A DNA stretch of 64,000 nucleotides from JAIBBD01 sp041390685 (GCA_041390685.1 JAWKPL010000001.1:186001-250000); one strand, 5' to 3'. Positions 25,531 through 34,346 are shown, counted from the stretch's first letter. A program made the numbers and translations. The notes: generated by a model not told the origin, from the letters alone.

Positions 25531-26439
25531 ATGACAACCGGACGGGAACTACAGGCCAACGGTGCGCCTCGACCCGACTACCTGCGAGGGGACTCGGAGT
25601 ACACGGTCGTGCTGGTGGACATGCCGGCACCGCACGTACGTCGGGTGACGATGAACCGGCCGGAGAAGCGGAACGCGCTCAACCACGCGCTGCGTGGCGA
25701 GGTGCTGCACGCGCTGCGGACAGGGGACATGGACCCGGACGTGCACGTGCAGATCTTGCGCGGCGCGGGGACGTCCTTCTCGGCCGGGTATGACCTCGGC
25801 GGGGGGAACGAGGGGCTCGACTACCCGTTCTTCACCGCCGCGGGCGACGGACAGTGGCCGCGGCACGTCACGGAGAGCTGGATGAGCATCTGGGACCTCG
25901 CGAAGCCGGTCATCGCGCAGGTACACGGGTACTGCCTCGCGGGCGGGAGCGAGCTCGCGACGGGGTGCGACCTGGTCTACATGGCAGAGGACGCTCAGAT
26001 GGGGTACCCCGCGGTGCGCTTCGGTGTCCCGGACATGCACTTCCACGCGTGGCTCGTGGGGATGCGCAAGGGCATGGAGATGATGCTCACTGGCGACTCG
26101 ATCAATGGGATCGAGGCGGAACAGCGCGGCTGGGCGACGCGGGCGTTCCCGGCGGAGCAGCTCGAGGCGAGCGTCCTCGAGATCGCGGAGCGGATCGCCA
26201 AGCTGCCGCAGGACGTGCTGCAGCTGAACAAGCGGACGATCCACCGTCAGATGGAAGTGATGGGGTTCCGGAACGGCATCCGAGCCGGGACGGAGCTGTG
26301 TACCCTCGGCATCCACACGGCGACGATGGCGGAGTTCATCGGGAGGACAGCGGGCGGCGCGCGGCTGACGGAGGCATTGCAGCAGCGTGACTCGCAGTTC
26401 GGAGACTACCGGACGGCGCACGAGCGCGAGGGCAACTAG
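25531..26439 (+). CDS. enoyl-CoA hydratase/isomerase family protein
   Basis: 302 residues, crotonase fold. VTMNRPEKRNALNHAL starts the CoA-binding part. GTSFSAGYDLGG forms one oxyanion-hole loop, and HGYCLAGGSELATGCDLVYMAED the other. The position of the second catalytic Glu (usual in hydratases) reads VRFGVPDMHFHAW, which lacks an obvious Glu-x-x pair. It could therefore be an isomerase- or hydrolase-like member. GGGAGGGAACCAGCAG precedes the ATG. The IsdG-like gene follows 36 bases later. Confidence 0.85.
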   Translation: MTTGRELQANGAPRPDYLRGDSEYTVVLVDMPAPHVRRVTMNRPEKRNALNHALRGEVLHALRTGDMDPDVHVQILRGAGTSFSAGYDLGGGNEGLDYPFFTAAGDGQWPRHVTESWMSIWDLAKPVIAQVHGYCLAGGSELATGCDLVYMAEDAQMGYPAVRFGVPDMHFHAWLVGMRKGMEMMLTGDSINGIEAEQRGWATRAFPAEQLEASVLEIAERIAKLPQDVLQLNKRTIHRQMEVMGFRNGIRAGTELCTLGIHTATMAEFIGRTAGGARLTEALQQRDSQFGDYRTAHEREGN

Positions 26440-26475
26440 CGGACAGCCGCCTCGATGCGGTGGAGAGGGATGTCG

Positions 26476-26781
26476 ATGTTCATCGCGATGAATCGGTTCC
26501 AGGTGGTGCCGGGCCAGGGCGACGAGTTCGAGCGGATCTGGCGGGAGCGCGAGACGTACCTCGACGGCGTGCCCGGGTTCGTGCGCTTCGCGCTGCTGCG
26601 CGGCGAGGGCGGTGAGTACGTATCGCACTCGACGTGGGCGTCGCGGGATGCGTTCGTAGACTGGACGAACAGCGAGGCGTTCCGGCGCGGACACGCGCAG
26701 GGGTCGCTGCTGGGGATCCTCGCGGGCCCGCCGGTGATCGGGCTGTATGACGCGGTGCTCGAGCAGGAGGCTGCCGGGTAG
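26476..26781 (+). CDS. IsdG/HmoA-like antibiotic-biosynthesis/haem-degrading monooxygenase
   Basis: 101 residues, ferredoxin-like ABM fold. FIAMNRFQVVPGQGDEFE leads, then GVPGFVRFALLRGEGG. The IsdG catalytic triad appears retained as Asn6, Trp63 and His73; the Trp-to-His spacing of ten equals that in IsdG. Haem cleavage is therefore plausible. The ATG at 26476 has GGAGAGGG seven bases upstream; earlier in-frame ATGs at 26455 and 26470 lack spacing. It follows the enoyl-CoA hydratase gene closely and ends before a strong terminator. Confidence 0.75.
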   Translation: MFIAMNRFQVVPGQGDEFERIWRERETYLDGVPGFVRFALLRGEGGEYVSHSTWASRDAFVDWTNSEAFRRGHAQGSLLGILAGPPVIGLYDAVLEQEAAG

Positions 26782-26808
26782 CGCGCCGGCGACCGGGGGA
26801 GATGGTGC

Positions 26809-26836
26809 ATCGAGGCGGCCGCGGGGCCGCCTCGAT
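26809..26836 (+). terminator. terminator hairpin
   Basis: Perfect 12-bp stem ATCGAGGCGGCC with GCGG loop, 28 bases past the IsdG-like stop and 26 bases before the opposite-strand surface protein stop. It may act in both directions. Confidence 0.75.
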
Positions 26837-26861
26837 AGTTGTACGAACCTCTTGACGCCGG

Positions 26862-27494
26862 CTACGAGGAGCGGCGGGCGTACGTCGTGCGGGCGACGAT
26901 GCCGGCGCCGGCGACGAGGGCGACGGTGAACAGGAGCCACAGCGCGCCTCGGTCCGTCGAGGCGTCGAGGAGGCCGGCGCCGCCGGTCTTCGGGGGCAGC
27001 GGGACCACGGTGGGCTTCGCCGTGGCGGTCGTCGTCGGGCTGGCGCCGGCCGGCGTCGAGGTGGCCGCGGCAGTCGTGGCGGTGGCCGTTGCCGTCGCTG
27101 TCGCGGTGGCCGTCGCGGTGGCGGTTGGCTGAGCGGCCGAGAAGGAGTAGCCGTTCGCGATGTTGGACGGCACGCCGCCGATGGCGAAGGTGGCGGACGG
27201 GGTGGCGGTCACGTCCGTGCCGTCGAGCTGGAACGTGATGGGGGCGCCGCCGGTCGGGCCGCAGGCGTTGGTGTCGCTGATCTGCATCGCCCATTCCCCG
27301 GCACCGTCGACGACGGTCGAGGCGCAGAGCTTGCCGCCGATCCAGGCGGAGACGGTCTGGCCGGGGGTGAGGCCCTTCCCGTAGAGGACGGCGGGCGGGT
27401 TCTGAGCGAGTGCACCGCTGGGGCTGAAGACGCCCAGGGCGAGCATGAGGACGCCCGCGAGGGCGAGTCCGATCGTGATTCTGCGCGCGGTCAT
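26862..27494 (-). CDS. secreted surface protein with Thr/Ala stalk and sorting-signal-like tail
   Basis: 210 residues. Signal peptide (ARRITIGLALAGVLMLALGVF) ends near SGALAQ. A beta-rich domain of about 85 residues has two cysteines (KLCAST, NACGPT) that could form a disulfide. Then comes a Thr/Ala repeat stalk and LPPKTGGAG, followed by a hydrophobic helix and ARRSS. That layout mimics a cell-wall sorting signal with an LPxTG-like box, but with an extra Pro. The start at 27494 has AGGAGG; the longer frame to 27566 does not. No known family. Confidence 0.7.
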   Translation of the reverse strand: MTARRITIGLALAGVLMLALGVFSPSGALAQNPPAVLYGKGLTPGQTVSAWIGGKLCASTVVDGAGEWAMQISDTNACGPTGGAPITFQLDGTDVTATPSATFAIGGVPSNIANGYSFSAAQPTATATATATATATATATTAAATSTPAGASPTTTATAKPTVVPLPPKTGGAGLLDASTDRGALWLLFTVALVAGAGIVARTTYARRSS

Positions 27495-27628
27495 CGATCC
27501 TCCTGATAGGTGAGCGGTGCGTTCGGCCTCGGGATGGGGAGCGGACCGAGTGGCCTCATTCTGCACGATGGGCCGGATGCGGCAACACCGAGACGAAACG
27601 GCGCGCGGCGAAGAGACGTGACCCGCCT

Positions 27629-27644
27629 CGCGGCGTTCGCCGCG
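27629..27644 (-). terminator. short GC hairpin after the aldo/keto reductase gene
   Basis: Seven-base stem CGCGGCG with a two-base spacer, 27 bases beyond the stop at 27671. It is weak and has no T-run. Confidence 0.35.
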
Positions 27645-27670
27645 GGAAACGGCCGGCCGTCAAGGCGCAC

Positions 27671-28624
27671 CTAGCGGACCGCGGCGTCGATGCGGGCAAC
27701 GACCTCGGCCGGGAGCGCGCCGAGGTCGGCGGCGGCGAGGCATTCACGAAGCTCCGCGCGGTTCTTCACGCCGAGGACGACGGTGGAAACGCCCGGCATG
27801 GCGAGGGCGTACCGATGCGCGAGGAGCGCGGGCGTCACGCCGAGGTCCCTGGCGAGCTCACGGAAGGGCGCCGCTCGACGGAAGTCATGCATGTCGAGGT
27901 GGTCCTCCGGCAGGTCACGGTCGAAGGCGTCGGTGAGGGCGCCCGCCTGGACGGCACGGATGCCCATGACGCCGACACCGGCCTCGGCGGCAGCGGCGAT
28001 GATCTCGCGGGGGCGGGCGGGACCCTCGAACCGCTGCATGGAGCCGGGAGAATCGAGGAGGTTCGTCACGCACTGGACGGCGGCGGGCGGGGCCGACGAG
28101 CGCAGCACCTCGATCACGGCGCCCGGCGAGCCGATGCCGGTGATGCCCCAGGCACCGACGCGGCCATCCGCCACCAGCCGTTCGAAGGCGGGACGGACCG
28201 CGCCGTCGAACAGCGACAGCGGAGTGCCGGGGACGCCGGCCGTGGACTCCTCGTCGGTCACGACCTGGTTGTGGAGGATGAAGAGGTCGACGCGGTCGAC
28301 ACGGAGGCGTTCGAGGCTGGCGGTGACGCTGGCCTCGAAGGTCGGGAGCACTGCAGCGGGCGGGACGACGCCGAGGCGGCACTTCGTGGAGATACGTACG
28401 CCCGCCCGCAGGCGGCCGCTGAACGCCTCGCCGACGACGCGTTCAGCCTCCCCGTTCCCGTAACCGGGAGCGACGTCGAGGAGGTCAATGCCCGCCTCGA
28501 CGGCCTCGCGGGTGGCGGCGATGGCCTCGTCGCGCGTGGTGGCGCCCCACACCTGGCCGGTGCCCCCACCGCCGAGGGTGAGGGCACTCACCATGCCGAG
28601 GGGCCCGAACGCGCGGCGCTCCAC
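27671..28624 (-). CDS. aldo/keto reductase
   Basis: About 317 residues, an (alpha/beta)8 NADPH-dependent oxidoreductase. All four catalytic positions are visible: Asp and Tyr in LLDVAPGYGNGEAE, Lys in ISTKCRLG, and His in LFILHNQ. The cofactor end shows STVVLGVKNRAEL. The open frame runs upstream to 28810, but the first 60 residues are Ser/Arg-rich out-of-character sequence. I therefore place the start at GTG 28624, after GGAAGAGGA. It follows the acyl-CoA dehydrogenase gene by 19 bases and is probably in its operon. Confidence 0.86.
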   Translation of the reverse strand: MERRAFGPLGMVSALTLGGGGTGQVWGATTRDEAIAATREAVEAGIDLLDVAPGYGNGEAERVVGEAFSGRLRAGVRISTKCRLGVVPPAAVLPTFEASVTASLERLRVDRVDLFILHNQVVTDEESTAGVPGTPLSLFDGAVRPAFERLVADGRVGAWGITGIGSPGAVIEVLRSSAPPAAVQCVTNLLDSPGSMQRFEGPARPREIIAAAAEAGVGVMGIRAVQAGALTDAFDRDLPEDHLDMHDFRRAAPFRELARDLGVTPALLAHRYALAMPGVSTVVLGVKNRAELRECLAAADLGALPAEVVARIDAAVR

Positions 28625-28643
28625 CGAGCGTCCTCTTCCTCGT

Positions 28644-29861
28644 CTAGCCGCGGGGGAGTCCGAGGCCACGCGTGGCGATGATGTTGCGCTGAATCTCGCT
28701 GGCGCCGCCCGTGACCGTGCCGACGGTGCGGTCGACGTAGGTCTGCGTGCACTGCGCGTGCATCGGCGAGAGCGGCTCGCTGGTGGACCAGAGGTTGGCG
28801 TAGAGGCCAAAGACCTTGGTGCCGGTGCGGGCGATGCGCTGGGTGAGCTCCGTGGAGAAGACCTTGCCCATGGAAGCCTCGTAGTTGGGGAGGACGCCGG
28901 CGGCCTGCATCGAGGCGATCCGGAGCGAGAGGTTGAAGAGCACCTCGGCCTCGATGCGGCGGTCGGCCACCTCGCTGCGGATGAGGTCCGCCCGATGGGG
29001 GCTGCGGTCCCCGGCGATGTGATCGAGGAGGTCGTCGAGCTGCTGGCGCTGGGCGACGGCGCTCGCGATGGAGGAGCGCTCGTAGTCGAGGAGGGTCATA
29101 CCGACGTACCAGCCGCGGTTGACCTCGCCGACGACCTGGTTGGCGGGGACGCGGACGTCCTCGTAGAAGGTCTCGTTGGTGGCGTGACGCCAGCTCATCG
29201 AGTGGATGGGACGGACGCTGACGCCGGGGGTGCGCATGTCGACGAGCATGAAGCTGATGCCTCGATGCTTGGGAGCGTCGGGGTCGGTGCGGACAAGCAT
29301 GAAGACCCAGCTGGCCTTGTGACCGGCGGAGGTCCACAGCTTCTGGCCGTTGATGACGAACTCGTCGCCGTCGCGGACGGCGCGGGTCTGGAGCGAGGCG
29401 AGGTCCGAGCCCGCGCCGGGCTCAGAGTAACCCTGGGCCCAGAGGATCTCGCCGCGCAGTGTGGGCTCGAGGAAGCGCTGCTTCTGTTCCTCGGTGCCAT
29501 GGACGAGGAGCGTCGGGCCGAGGAGCGAGATGCCGCCGCCGCCGATGATGGGGGCATCGAGGAGGGCGAACTCCCAGCGGAGGATGAACTGCTCGATGCT
29601 GGAGAGACCGGCGCCGCCGTACTCGGTGGGCCAGTGCGGCGCCCCCCAGCCGCGCTCGGCGAGGGCTGCGGCCCACTGCTCGGCGGCGCCTCGGCGCTCG
29701 TCGTCGCCGTGGAACATGTCCCACTGCCAGTCGCGCTCGGCCTCCTCTACGAAGCCGCGCTGGACGCGCGTGCGGTCGTAGTAGTCGGGAAGGCGGTCCT
29801 TGACGAACGCCCGCACCTCTTCGCGGAAGGCGGCCTGTTCGGGGCTGTCGTTCCAATCCAT
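28644..29861 (-). CDS. acyl-CoA dehydrogenase
   Basis: 405 residues. N-terminal helical domain (AAFREEVRAFVKDRLPD), middle beta domain with WAQGYSEPGAGSDLASLQTRA and WTSAGHKASW, then the C-terminal helical domain ending GGASEIQRNIIATRGLGLPRG. FAD contacts in the EPGAGSDLAS loop are clear. The family oxidises acyl-CoA thioesters at the alpha-beta carbons; chain preference cannot be told. Upstream is a divergent promoter region shared with the glycosyltransferase gene on the plus strand. Confidence 0.92.
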   Translation of the reverse strand: MDWNDSPEQAAFREEVRAFVKDRLPDYYDRTRVQRGFVEEAERDWQWDMFHGDDERRGAAEQWAAALAERGWGAPHWPTEYGGAGLSSIEQFILRWEFALLDAPIIGGGGISLLGPTLLVHGTEEQKQRFLEPTLRGEILWAQGYSEPGAGSDLASLQTRAVRDGDEFVINGQKLWTSAGHKASWVFMLVRTDPDAPKHRGISFMLVDMRTPGVSVRPIHSMSWRHATNETFYEDVRVPANQVVGEVNRGWYVGMTLLDYERSSIASAVAQRQQLDDLLDHIAGDRSPHRADLIRSEVADRRIEAEVLFNLSLRIASMQAAGVLPNYEASMGKVFSTELTQRIARTGTKVFGLYANLWSTSEPLSPMHAQCTQTYVDRTVGTVTGGASEIQRNIIATRGLGLPRG

Positions 29862-29992
29862 GTCGAAGTCCTCTCCACGGTGGTCGCGTCACGAGCGATT
29901 ACATGCGTACGCGCGGACGTACTGTATCACCAGGGACGGCGCACGGAAGGCCGCGCGTGGCCTCGAACGACGCGGGCGACGATACTCGGCGG

Positions 29993-31138
29993 ATGGCAGC
30001 TGGTGTGCGCATCCGCGGGCCCTACCACGGGCAGACGGGGTACGACTACCACACGCGGGAGTTCACGCGCGCCCTCGTCGGGCAGGGCATCGAGGTGGCG
30101 CTCGAGCAGGTCGGGGAGTGGGGCCCGGCGGGGCTGCCGTACGAGCTGCGCGAGCCATGGTTCGAGCACCTGCGGCGTCCGGCCTCGTTGCGGGCGAACC
30201 TGCACATCGCGTTCCCGACCCAGGTGCGGCCGGCTCTGTGGACGCCCGACATCAACTACACGATGTTCGAGTTGACGCGGATCCCTGAGCAATGGGTAGA
30301 GGCGCACTCGCGGGCGGACCTCATCGTTCTGCCGACGCAGCATTCGCGGCGCGCCTGGATCGACAGCGGTGTGCCCGAGGGGAAGCTGCGGTTGTGCCCG
30401 CTCGGGGTACGGACCGACCTGTTCCGCCCGGGTGTGCCTCCCTTCGACCTCGGGAACGCGGGCGGACGGCCCATCGGCTCGTACGCGGCGCGGTTCCTCA
30501 ACGTGTCGGCGGTCGGCGGGCGCAAGAACATCGAGGGGTTGCTGCGCGTCTGGTTGCGGGCGACGCGCCCCACGGACGACGCAGTGCTGGTGTTGAAACG
30601 CGGCACGACGATGGCCGGGTCGGTCGCGCACCTCGAGCGGGCCGTGCGCGGCGCCGAGGACGCGGCGGGAAAGCGGCTGCGGGAGGCGGCGCCGCTCGCG
30701 TTCATCGACCTGGTGTTGCCGGATGCCGACGTGCCGCGGTTCTTCGCCGTCGGCACGCACTACATCAGCCTGTCGTTCGGGGAGGGGTGGGACCTGCCGA
30801 TGTCACAGGCGGCGGCGGCCGGACTGCGGCTGATCGCGCCGCGGCACAGCGCGTACCTCGACTACCTGGACGACTCGGTCGCGTCGATGATCGAGTCACG
30901 CGAGGTGGCGGCAGTGTCGACCTCGGACGCGTGGTCGGCGGCGCTCTTCGAAGGGGCGAACTGGTGGGCGCCGGACGAAGACGAGGCGGTCGAGCACGTG
31001 CGGCGGGCGATCGCGGGCGACGACGTCCCGGCAGCCTCGGCGCGGGCGCGCATGGTCGAGCGGTTCACCTGGGACCACGCCGCGCGGCGGCTCCTCGAGA
31101 TCATCGAGGAGCGCGACCTCCTGCCGATGCGGCGATGA
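29993..31138 (+). CDS. glycosyltransferase, GT-B fold (GT4-like)
   Basis: About 381 residues. Signs of GT-B enzymes: IRGPYHGQTGYDYHTREF at the N-terminus, VLPTQHSRRAWIDSGVP and LRLCPLGVRTDLFRPG in the linker, and the donor-binding SLSFGEGWDLPMSQAAAAG near residues 255-275. The start at ATG 29993 removes 30 residues of unlikely sequence from the open frame. It converges with the minus-strand glycosyltransferase cluster, and its last 38 bases overlap the end of that cluster. Confidence 0.83.
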   Translation: MAAGVRIRGPYHGQTGYDYHTREFTRALVGQGIEVALEQVGEWGPAGLPYELREPWFEHLRRPASLRANLHIAFPTQVRPALWTPDINYTMFELTRIPEQWVEAHSRADLIVLPTQHSRRAWIDSGVPEGKLRLCPLGVRTDLFRPGVPPFDLGNAGGRPIGSYAARFLNVSAVGGRKNIEGLLRVWLRATRPTDDAVLVLKRGTTMAGSVAHLERAVRGAEDAAGKRLREAAPLAFIDLVLPDADVPRFFAVGTHYISLSFGEGWDLPMSQAAAAGLRLIAPRHSAYLDYLDDSVASMIESREVAAVSTSDAWSAALFEGANWWAPDEDEAVEHVRRAIAGDDVPAASARARMVERFTWDHAARRLLEIIEERDLLPMRR

Positions 31139-32093
31139 GCGCGCCGACGACGTCCTGCGAGTAGCGCGCTGCGACGAGGCTCGCGGCGTTGGTCGCGAGG
31201 GCCGCGCCAAACGCCGGGTCGTCGATGAGACGGAGGCAAGCGTCGGCGAAGGCGTCCGGGTCGTCGGCGACGAGGAGGTCGCGCCCGGGCTCTGCTTCGA
31301 TGCCCTCGACGCCGGCGGTCGTGCTCACGACCGGGCGACGGTGCGCGAACGCCTCGATCACCTTGATGCGGGTGCCGCCGCCGGCGCGCAGCGGGACAAC
31401 GACGGCGCCGGCATCGCCGTATTCGAGCGTGACATCGGAGACCTCGCCCGCCAGGCGGACGCCGGGAAGGCGGGCGATGGCGGACACGTCGGCGTCCGGA
31501 GGGTGGCCGACGACGCGGAACAGCACGGGGCGGCCGGCGCGCGCATGGATGCGCGGCCAGATGCGACGCGTGAACCAGCGGACGGCATCGAGGTTGGGGG
31601 CGTAGTTCACGGTGCCGACAAAGAGGAACGTGAAGGGGTGCGTCGTACGCGGGATGGGGAGCTCGGCGGGAAGACGCACAGCGTTGGGGACGACGCACAC
31701 CTCGGCGGGAAGAGTCGGGACCAGCGCGCCGAGCCGGGCGGCGTCGACGCCGGAGCAGCAGTAGAGGCGCTGGAAGCGGGGGAGCAGATCGCGCTCGGCG
31801 TCGGCGAAGCGGCGGGCCTCGGCGTCCTCGGCGCGAGCAGCGTCTAACAGGCCGTTGCGCTCGTGCAGGGCGGCGATGCGCTCATGCGTGACGGACTCGA
31901 TGTCGTCGAGGTCGAGGTGAAGACGCGCCCGCGGCGCGCGCCGCGCGAGCGCGAGGACGACCGGGGCCGTGTAGAGCCGGAACGCGTGGACGACGTCGAC
32001 ATCGAGGTCGACTGCATGAACGGCCTTCAGGCAGGCAGGGATGGACGCCTCGAAGACGCGAAGGAGGTCGGGCGGCGCGCCCGCTTCGGTCAT
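31101..32093 (-). CDS. glycosyltransferase, C-terminal portion of a split GT-B enzyme
   Basis: 330 residues. It begins MTEAGAPPDLLRVFEASIP and carries DVVHAFRLYTAPVVLALA, LHLDLDDIESVTHERIA, CVVPNAVRLPAELP, FTFLFVGTVNYAPNLDAVRWF and the donor site LRAGGGTRIKVIEAFAHRRPVVSTT. This matches PEP-CTERM/Stp1-type sugar transferases, except that the first Rossmann segment is missing. That segment is encoded by the upstream gene ending at 32090, joined by an ATGA overlap. Either two coupled polypeptides are made, or one base change split an ancestral gene. Confidence 0.78.
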   Translation of the reverse strand: MTEAGAPPDLLRVFEASIPACLKAVHAVDLDVDVVHAFRLYTAPVVLALARRAPRARLHLDLDDIESVTHERIAALHERNGLLDAARAEDAEARRFADAERDLLPRFQRLYCCSGVDAARLGALVPTLPAEVCVVPNAVRLPAELPIPRTTHPFTFLFVGTVNYAPNLDAVRWFTRRIWPRIHARAGRPVLFRVVGHPPDADVSAIARLPGVRLAGEVSDVTLEYGDAGAVVVPLRAGGGTRIKVIEAFAHRRPVVSTTAGVEGIEAEPGRDLLVADDPDAFADACLRLIDDPAFGAALATNAASLVAARYSQDVVGALIAASAGGRAPR

Positions 32094-32419
32094 CCCGGCA
32101 GCCAGGGGCGCGTGAGCGCCTCGGGCGGGACGACCGTAACGGACCGGCAGAGGCCACCCACGAATGCGGGGGCTCCCCTGCTGCCCGTCCCGAAGACCGG
32201 GACGACGAGCAAGTCGACCTCGTAGCGGGTCGCGAGCGCCTCCAGCCACATGCCGGCACGCATCGCGAGGCCGTTGCCGCGCGTGTCGGGGTATGTGGGG
32301 GTGACGAACAGCAGCCGCGGACGAGCGGCCGGGGGCGGCGCGGGAGGCGACGGGGAGCTAGAAGGGGTGATGGAGTATCTCCAGGTTCGGGAGGCCCCAG
32401 CACTCGATGCCCATGTCAT
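32090..32419 (-). CDS. glycosyltransferase, N-terminal portion of the split enzyme
   Basis: About 109 residues as drawn. The meaningful part starts at PRLLFVTPTYPDTRGNGLAM and continues through LATRYEVDLLVVPVFGTG to the TGA that overlaps the next ATG. This is the first beta-alpha-beta unit of a GT-B acceptor domain, which the downstream gene lacks. No good start codon lies between the previous gene's stop (32358) and this segment, so the start at 32419 inside that gene is only a guess. A non-AUG start is possible. Confidence 0.55.
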   Translation of the reverse strand: MTWASSAGASRTWRYSITPSSSPSPPAPPPAARPRLLFVTPTYPDTRGNGLAMRAGMWLEALATRYEVDLLVVPVFGTGSRGAPAFVGGLCRSVTVVPPEALTRPWLPG

Positions 32420-33152
32420 GGGCCAGTGCCGCGAGGCCCTCGGTCTCGATCTCGCCTCGGCCGCGGCGGACGAGGGGGTTCTCGAGGCCGTACGGGAAGG
32501 GCGGGAAGACAAGCCCGTCGCGGTGGAGGTCGGCGTTCACGAGTAGCATCGTGCCGCCGACGGCGTCGAGGCGCACCAGGTCATAGTCGCGGAGCCGGTC
32601 CATGTGTCGCTCGCCCTGGTCGACCCAGGCGTTCTGGTCGTACGTCCGACCTCCAAGCTCGAGGACGCAGTGCGGCTGCACGATGTCGCGACCGACCGCG
32701 AGGAGGCGCTCGATGACATCGGGTGGGTAGTCGAGGAGGTCGGCGTCCATCCAGAGCACCCACTCTTCATCGTCGAGGGCGTGGAAGAGCAGGTGATTGC
32801 GGCTGCGCGCAAGGATGGCGCGGCGCTCGAACTGAATCGAGTCCTCCCAGCGAGGGACGCCGGGCGGGATGCGGTAGCCGAAGTCACGCTTCCACGCGAG
32901 GGCGCGTCGGAACTCACGCCGCAGCGCGGGGAGGCGCGAGCGTACCTCGTCCCAGGTGCCGTCCGAGCTGTCACTTTCGAGGAAGCCGAGCGAGATGCGG
33001 TCGTGCGGGTACGTGAGGCGGCGCAGCAACGACCAGTAGACGGGCAACGTGCGACGGGCGTCCTTCATCGGCGTGAGGACGAGCACTCGGGGTCGGGGCG
33101 GGGCGCCCTCCTCGGCGTGACGCGGGCGGCTACGCGGGAGGCGGAGTGGCAT
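32358..33152 (-). CDS. Anp1-like (GT-A fold) glycosyltransferase
   Basis: 264 residues. RVLVLTPMKDARRTLPVYW leads into LGFLESDSSDGTWDEV and SRNHLLFHALDDEEWVLWMDADL. This last part holds the DxD-type metal site and is characteristic of Anp1/GT62-type mannosyltransferase relatives. VGGTMLLVNADLHRDG follows. It probably transfers a sugar from a nucleotide donor. Its start overlaps the previous glycosyltransferase by 23 bases, so translation is coupled. The exact start may be a few codons later. Confidence 0.78.
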   Translation of the reverse strand: MPLRLPRSRPRHAEEGAPPRPRVLVLTPMKDARRTLPVYWSLLRRLTYPHDRISLGFLESDSSDGTWDEVRSRLPALRREFRRALAWKRDFGYRIPPGVPRWEDSIQFERRAILARSRNHLLFHALDDEEWVLWMDADLLDYPPDVIERLLAVGRDIVQPHCVLELGGRTYDQNAWVDQGERHMDRLRDYDLVRLDAVGGTMLLVNADLHRDGLVFPPFPYGLENPLVRRGRGEIETEGLAALAHDMGIECWGLPNLEILHHPF

Positions 33153-33975
33153 CGGTGGGAGCCGCGGCGACCTCGGCCCGCTGGGCGGCGAGGTCGTTGT
33201 GGATGCCGCGGTAGACGCGGAGCGCCCACTCCGGGATGAGCTGCTCCGGCGGACGGTGGTAGAGGGGGCGGGAGGTGAGGTACTGCTCTAGCGTGCGGCC
33301 GTCAAGCTGGTAGGTCCACGTATGCCCGAAGGTGCCTCGATGGCCGCGGTGGCGGATGGCGATGAACGTCTCTCTCGAGTCGATCGTGAGGGCAGTCGCG
33401 CCCGCGCGGATCTGGTCGCGGTAGAACCAGGCATCCTCGTCGGTGGGGACGGGACGGAAGGGGCGGCGGCGCCAGTCACTCTTCGCGAACAGGAGCGTCG
33501 CGCCGGGGGCGTTGTCCTGCACGGACCGGTGGATGCGCCACGTCCTCAGTTCGAAGAACAGAAAGCCCAGGTGGAAGACGAGGGTCGGACGGCAGAACCG
33601 ACGCTCGCTCTCGAGGAGTGCATCGACTGACGTCGTGAGGTACTCAGGGGCGTACCAGTCGTCGTCGTCCATCTTCATGCAGAGGCGGCCGCGGGCAGCG
33701 TCGACGCCGTGGTTCAGCTTTACACCAAGGGGGGTTCCGGGCGGGACGCGGACGACCCGGACGGCGTCGGCCGGGAGCGACGAGACGTCAGCGGGATATT
33801 CGAGGCCATCGTCCACGACGATCAATTCTCGGTTGGGGTAGATCTGGAGCTCGAAGCAGCGGAGCGCGATCGGCAGGAGATGAGGACGGTCGCGGGTGGT
33901 GAGGACCACCGACACGAGCGGACCCGAGATGCCCTGGCCGAGAAGGCCAGTCTCGGGCCCGCCGTGGTCGGTCAT
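33130..33975 (-). CDS. family 2 glycosyltransferase
   Basis: 281 residues. GT-A fold with PLVSVVLTTRDRPHLLPIAL at the start, RELIVVDDGLEYP, and the metal-binding DDDDW motif in MKMDDDDWYAPEY. The C-terminal half contains a DEDAWFYRDQIRAGA block. It starts only eight bases after the stop of the exported small protein gene upstream, so those two genes are almost certainly co-translated. That ties the glycosyltransferases to the small-protein family. Confidence 0.83.
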   Translation of the reverse strand: MTDHGGPETGLLGQGISGPLVSVVLTTRDRPHLLPIALRCFELQIYPNRELIVVDDGLEYPADVSSLPADAVRVVRVPPGTPLGVKLNHGVDAARGRLCMKMDDDDWYAPEYLTTSVDALLESERRFCRPTLVFHLGFLFFELRTWRIHRSVQDNAPGATLLFAKSDWRRRPFRPVPTDEDAWFYRDQIRAGATALTIDSRETFIAIRHRGHRGTFGHTWTYQLDGRTLEQYLTSRPLYHRPPEQLIPEWALRVYRGIHNDLAAQRAEVAAAPTDATPPPA

Positions 33976-33983
33976 TGAGCGAA

Positions 33984-34256
33984 CTACGGCTCGGGCTGAG
34001 CGGGCGGCTCAGTCTTCCGCCATTGGATCGGTCCGATCACGTTTTGCTTCTGACCGTTGTCCACGGTGTACCACTGTGGGCCGGTCGTGTTGCGGAGCTG
34101 GGATCCCCGGCGGAACGCACCCCAATCGGCGCTGGCGGCAGCCGGCAGCACAGCCGTAGCCGTGGCGCCGAGCATACCCGCGCCGACCAGGCGAAGCGCG
34201 CCGCGGCGCGAGTACTTGCGAGCCATGTGCTTGCTCCCGTCGAACTTCTGGGTCAC
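33984..34256 (-). CDS. small exported protein, novel three-member family (copy A)
   Basis: 90 residues starting at GTG 34256, with GAGGAG six bases upstream. The twin-arginine-like signal (YSRRGALRLVGAGMLGATA) is followed by a likely cleavage after AASA. The mature chain of about 47 residues holds DWGAFRRGSQLRNTTGPQ, then WYTVDNGQKQNVIGPIQW and a Pro/Glu tail. It has no cysteine. It is nearly identical to copy B in the 45 residues after the signal. I know no described family with this motif. Only eight bases separate it from a glycosyltransferase gene; NTT is a possible sequon but copy B lacks it. Confidence 0.72.
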   Translation of the reverse strand: MTQKFDGSKHMARKYSRRGALRLVGAGMLGATATAVLPAAASADWGAFRRGSQLRNTTGPQWYTVDNGQKQNVIGPIQWRKTEPPAQPEP

Positions 34257-34346
34257 TCTCGCTCCTCACGGAGGCTTACACAGCCGTCGACGCTCGCCGC
34301 CCGCCCACGGACGATAACGGCGACGGTCGTTCAGCGCCCTACGATG

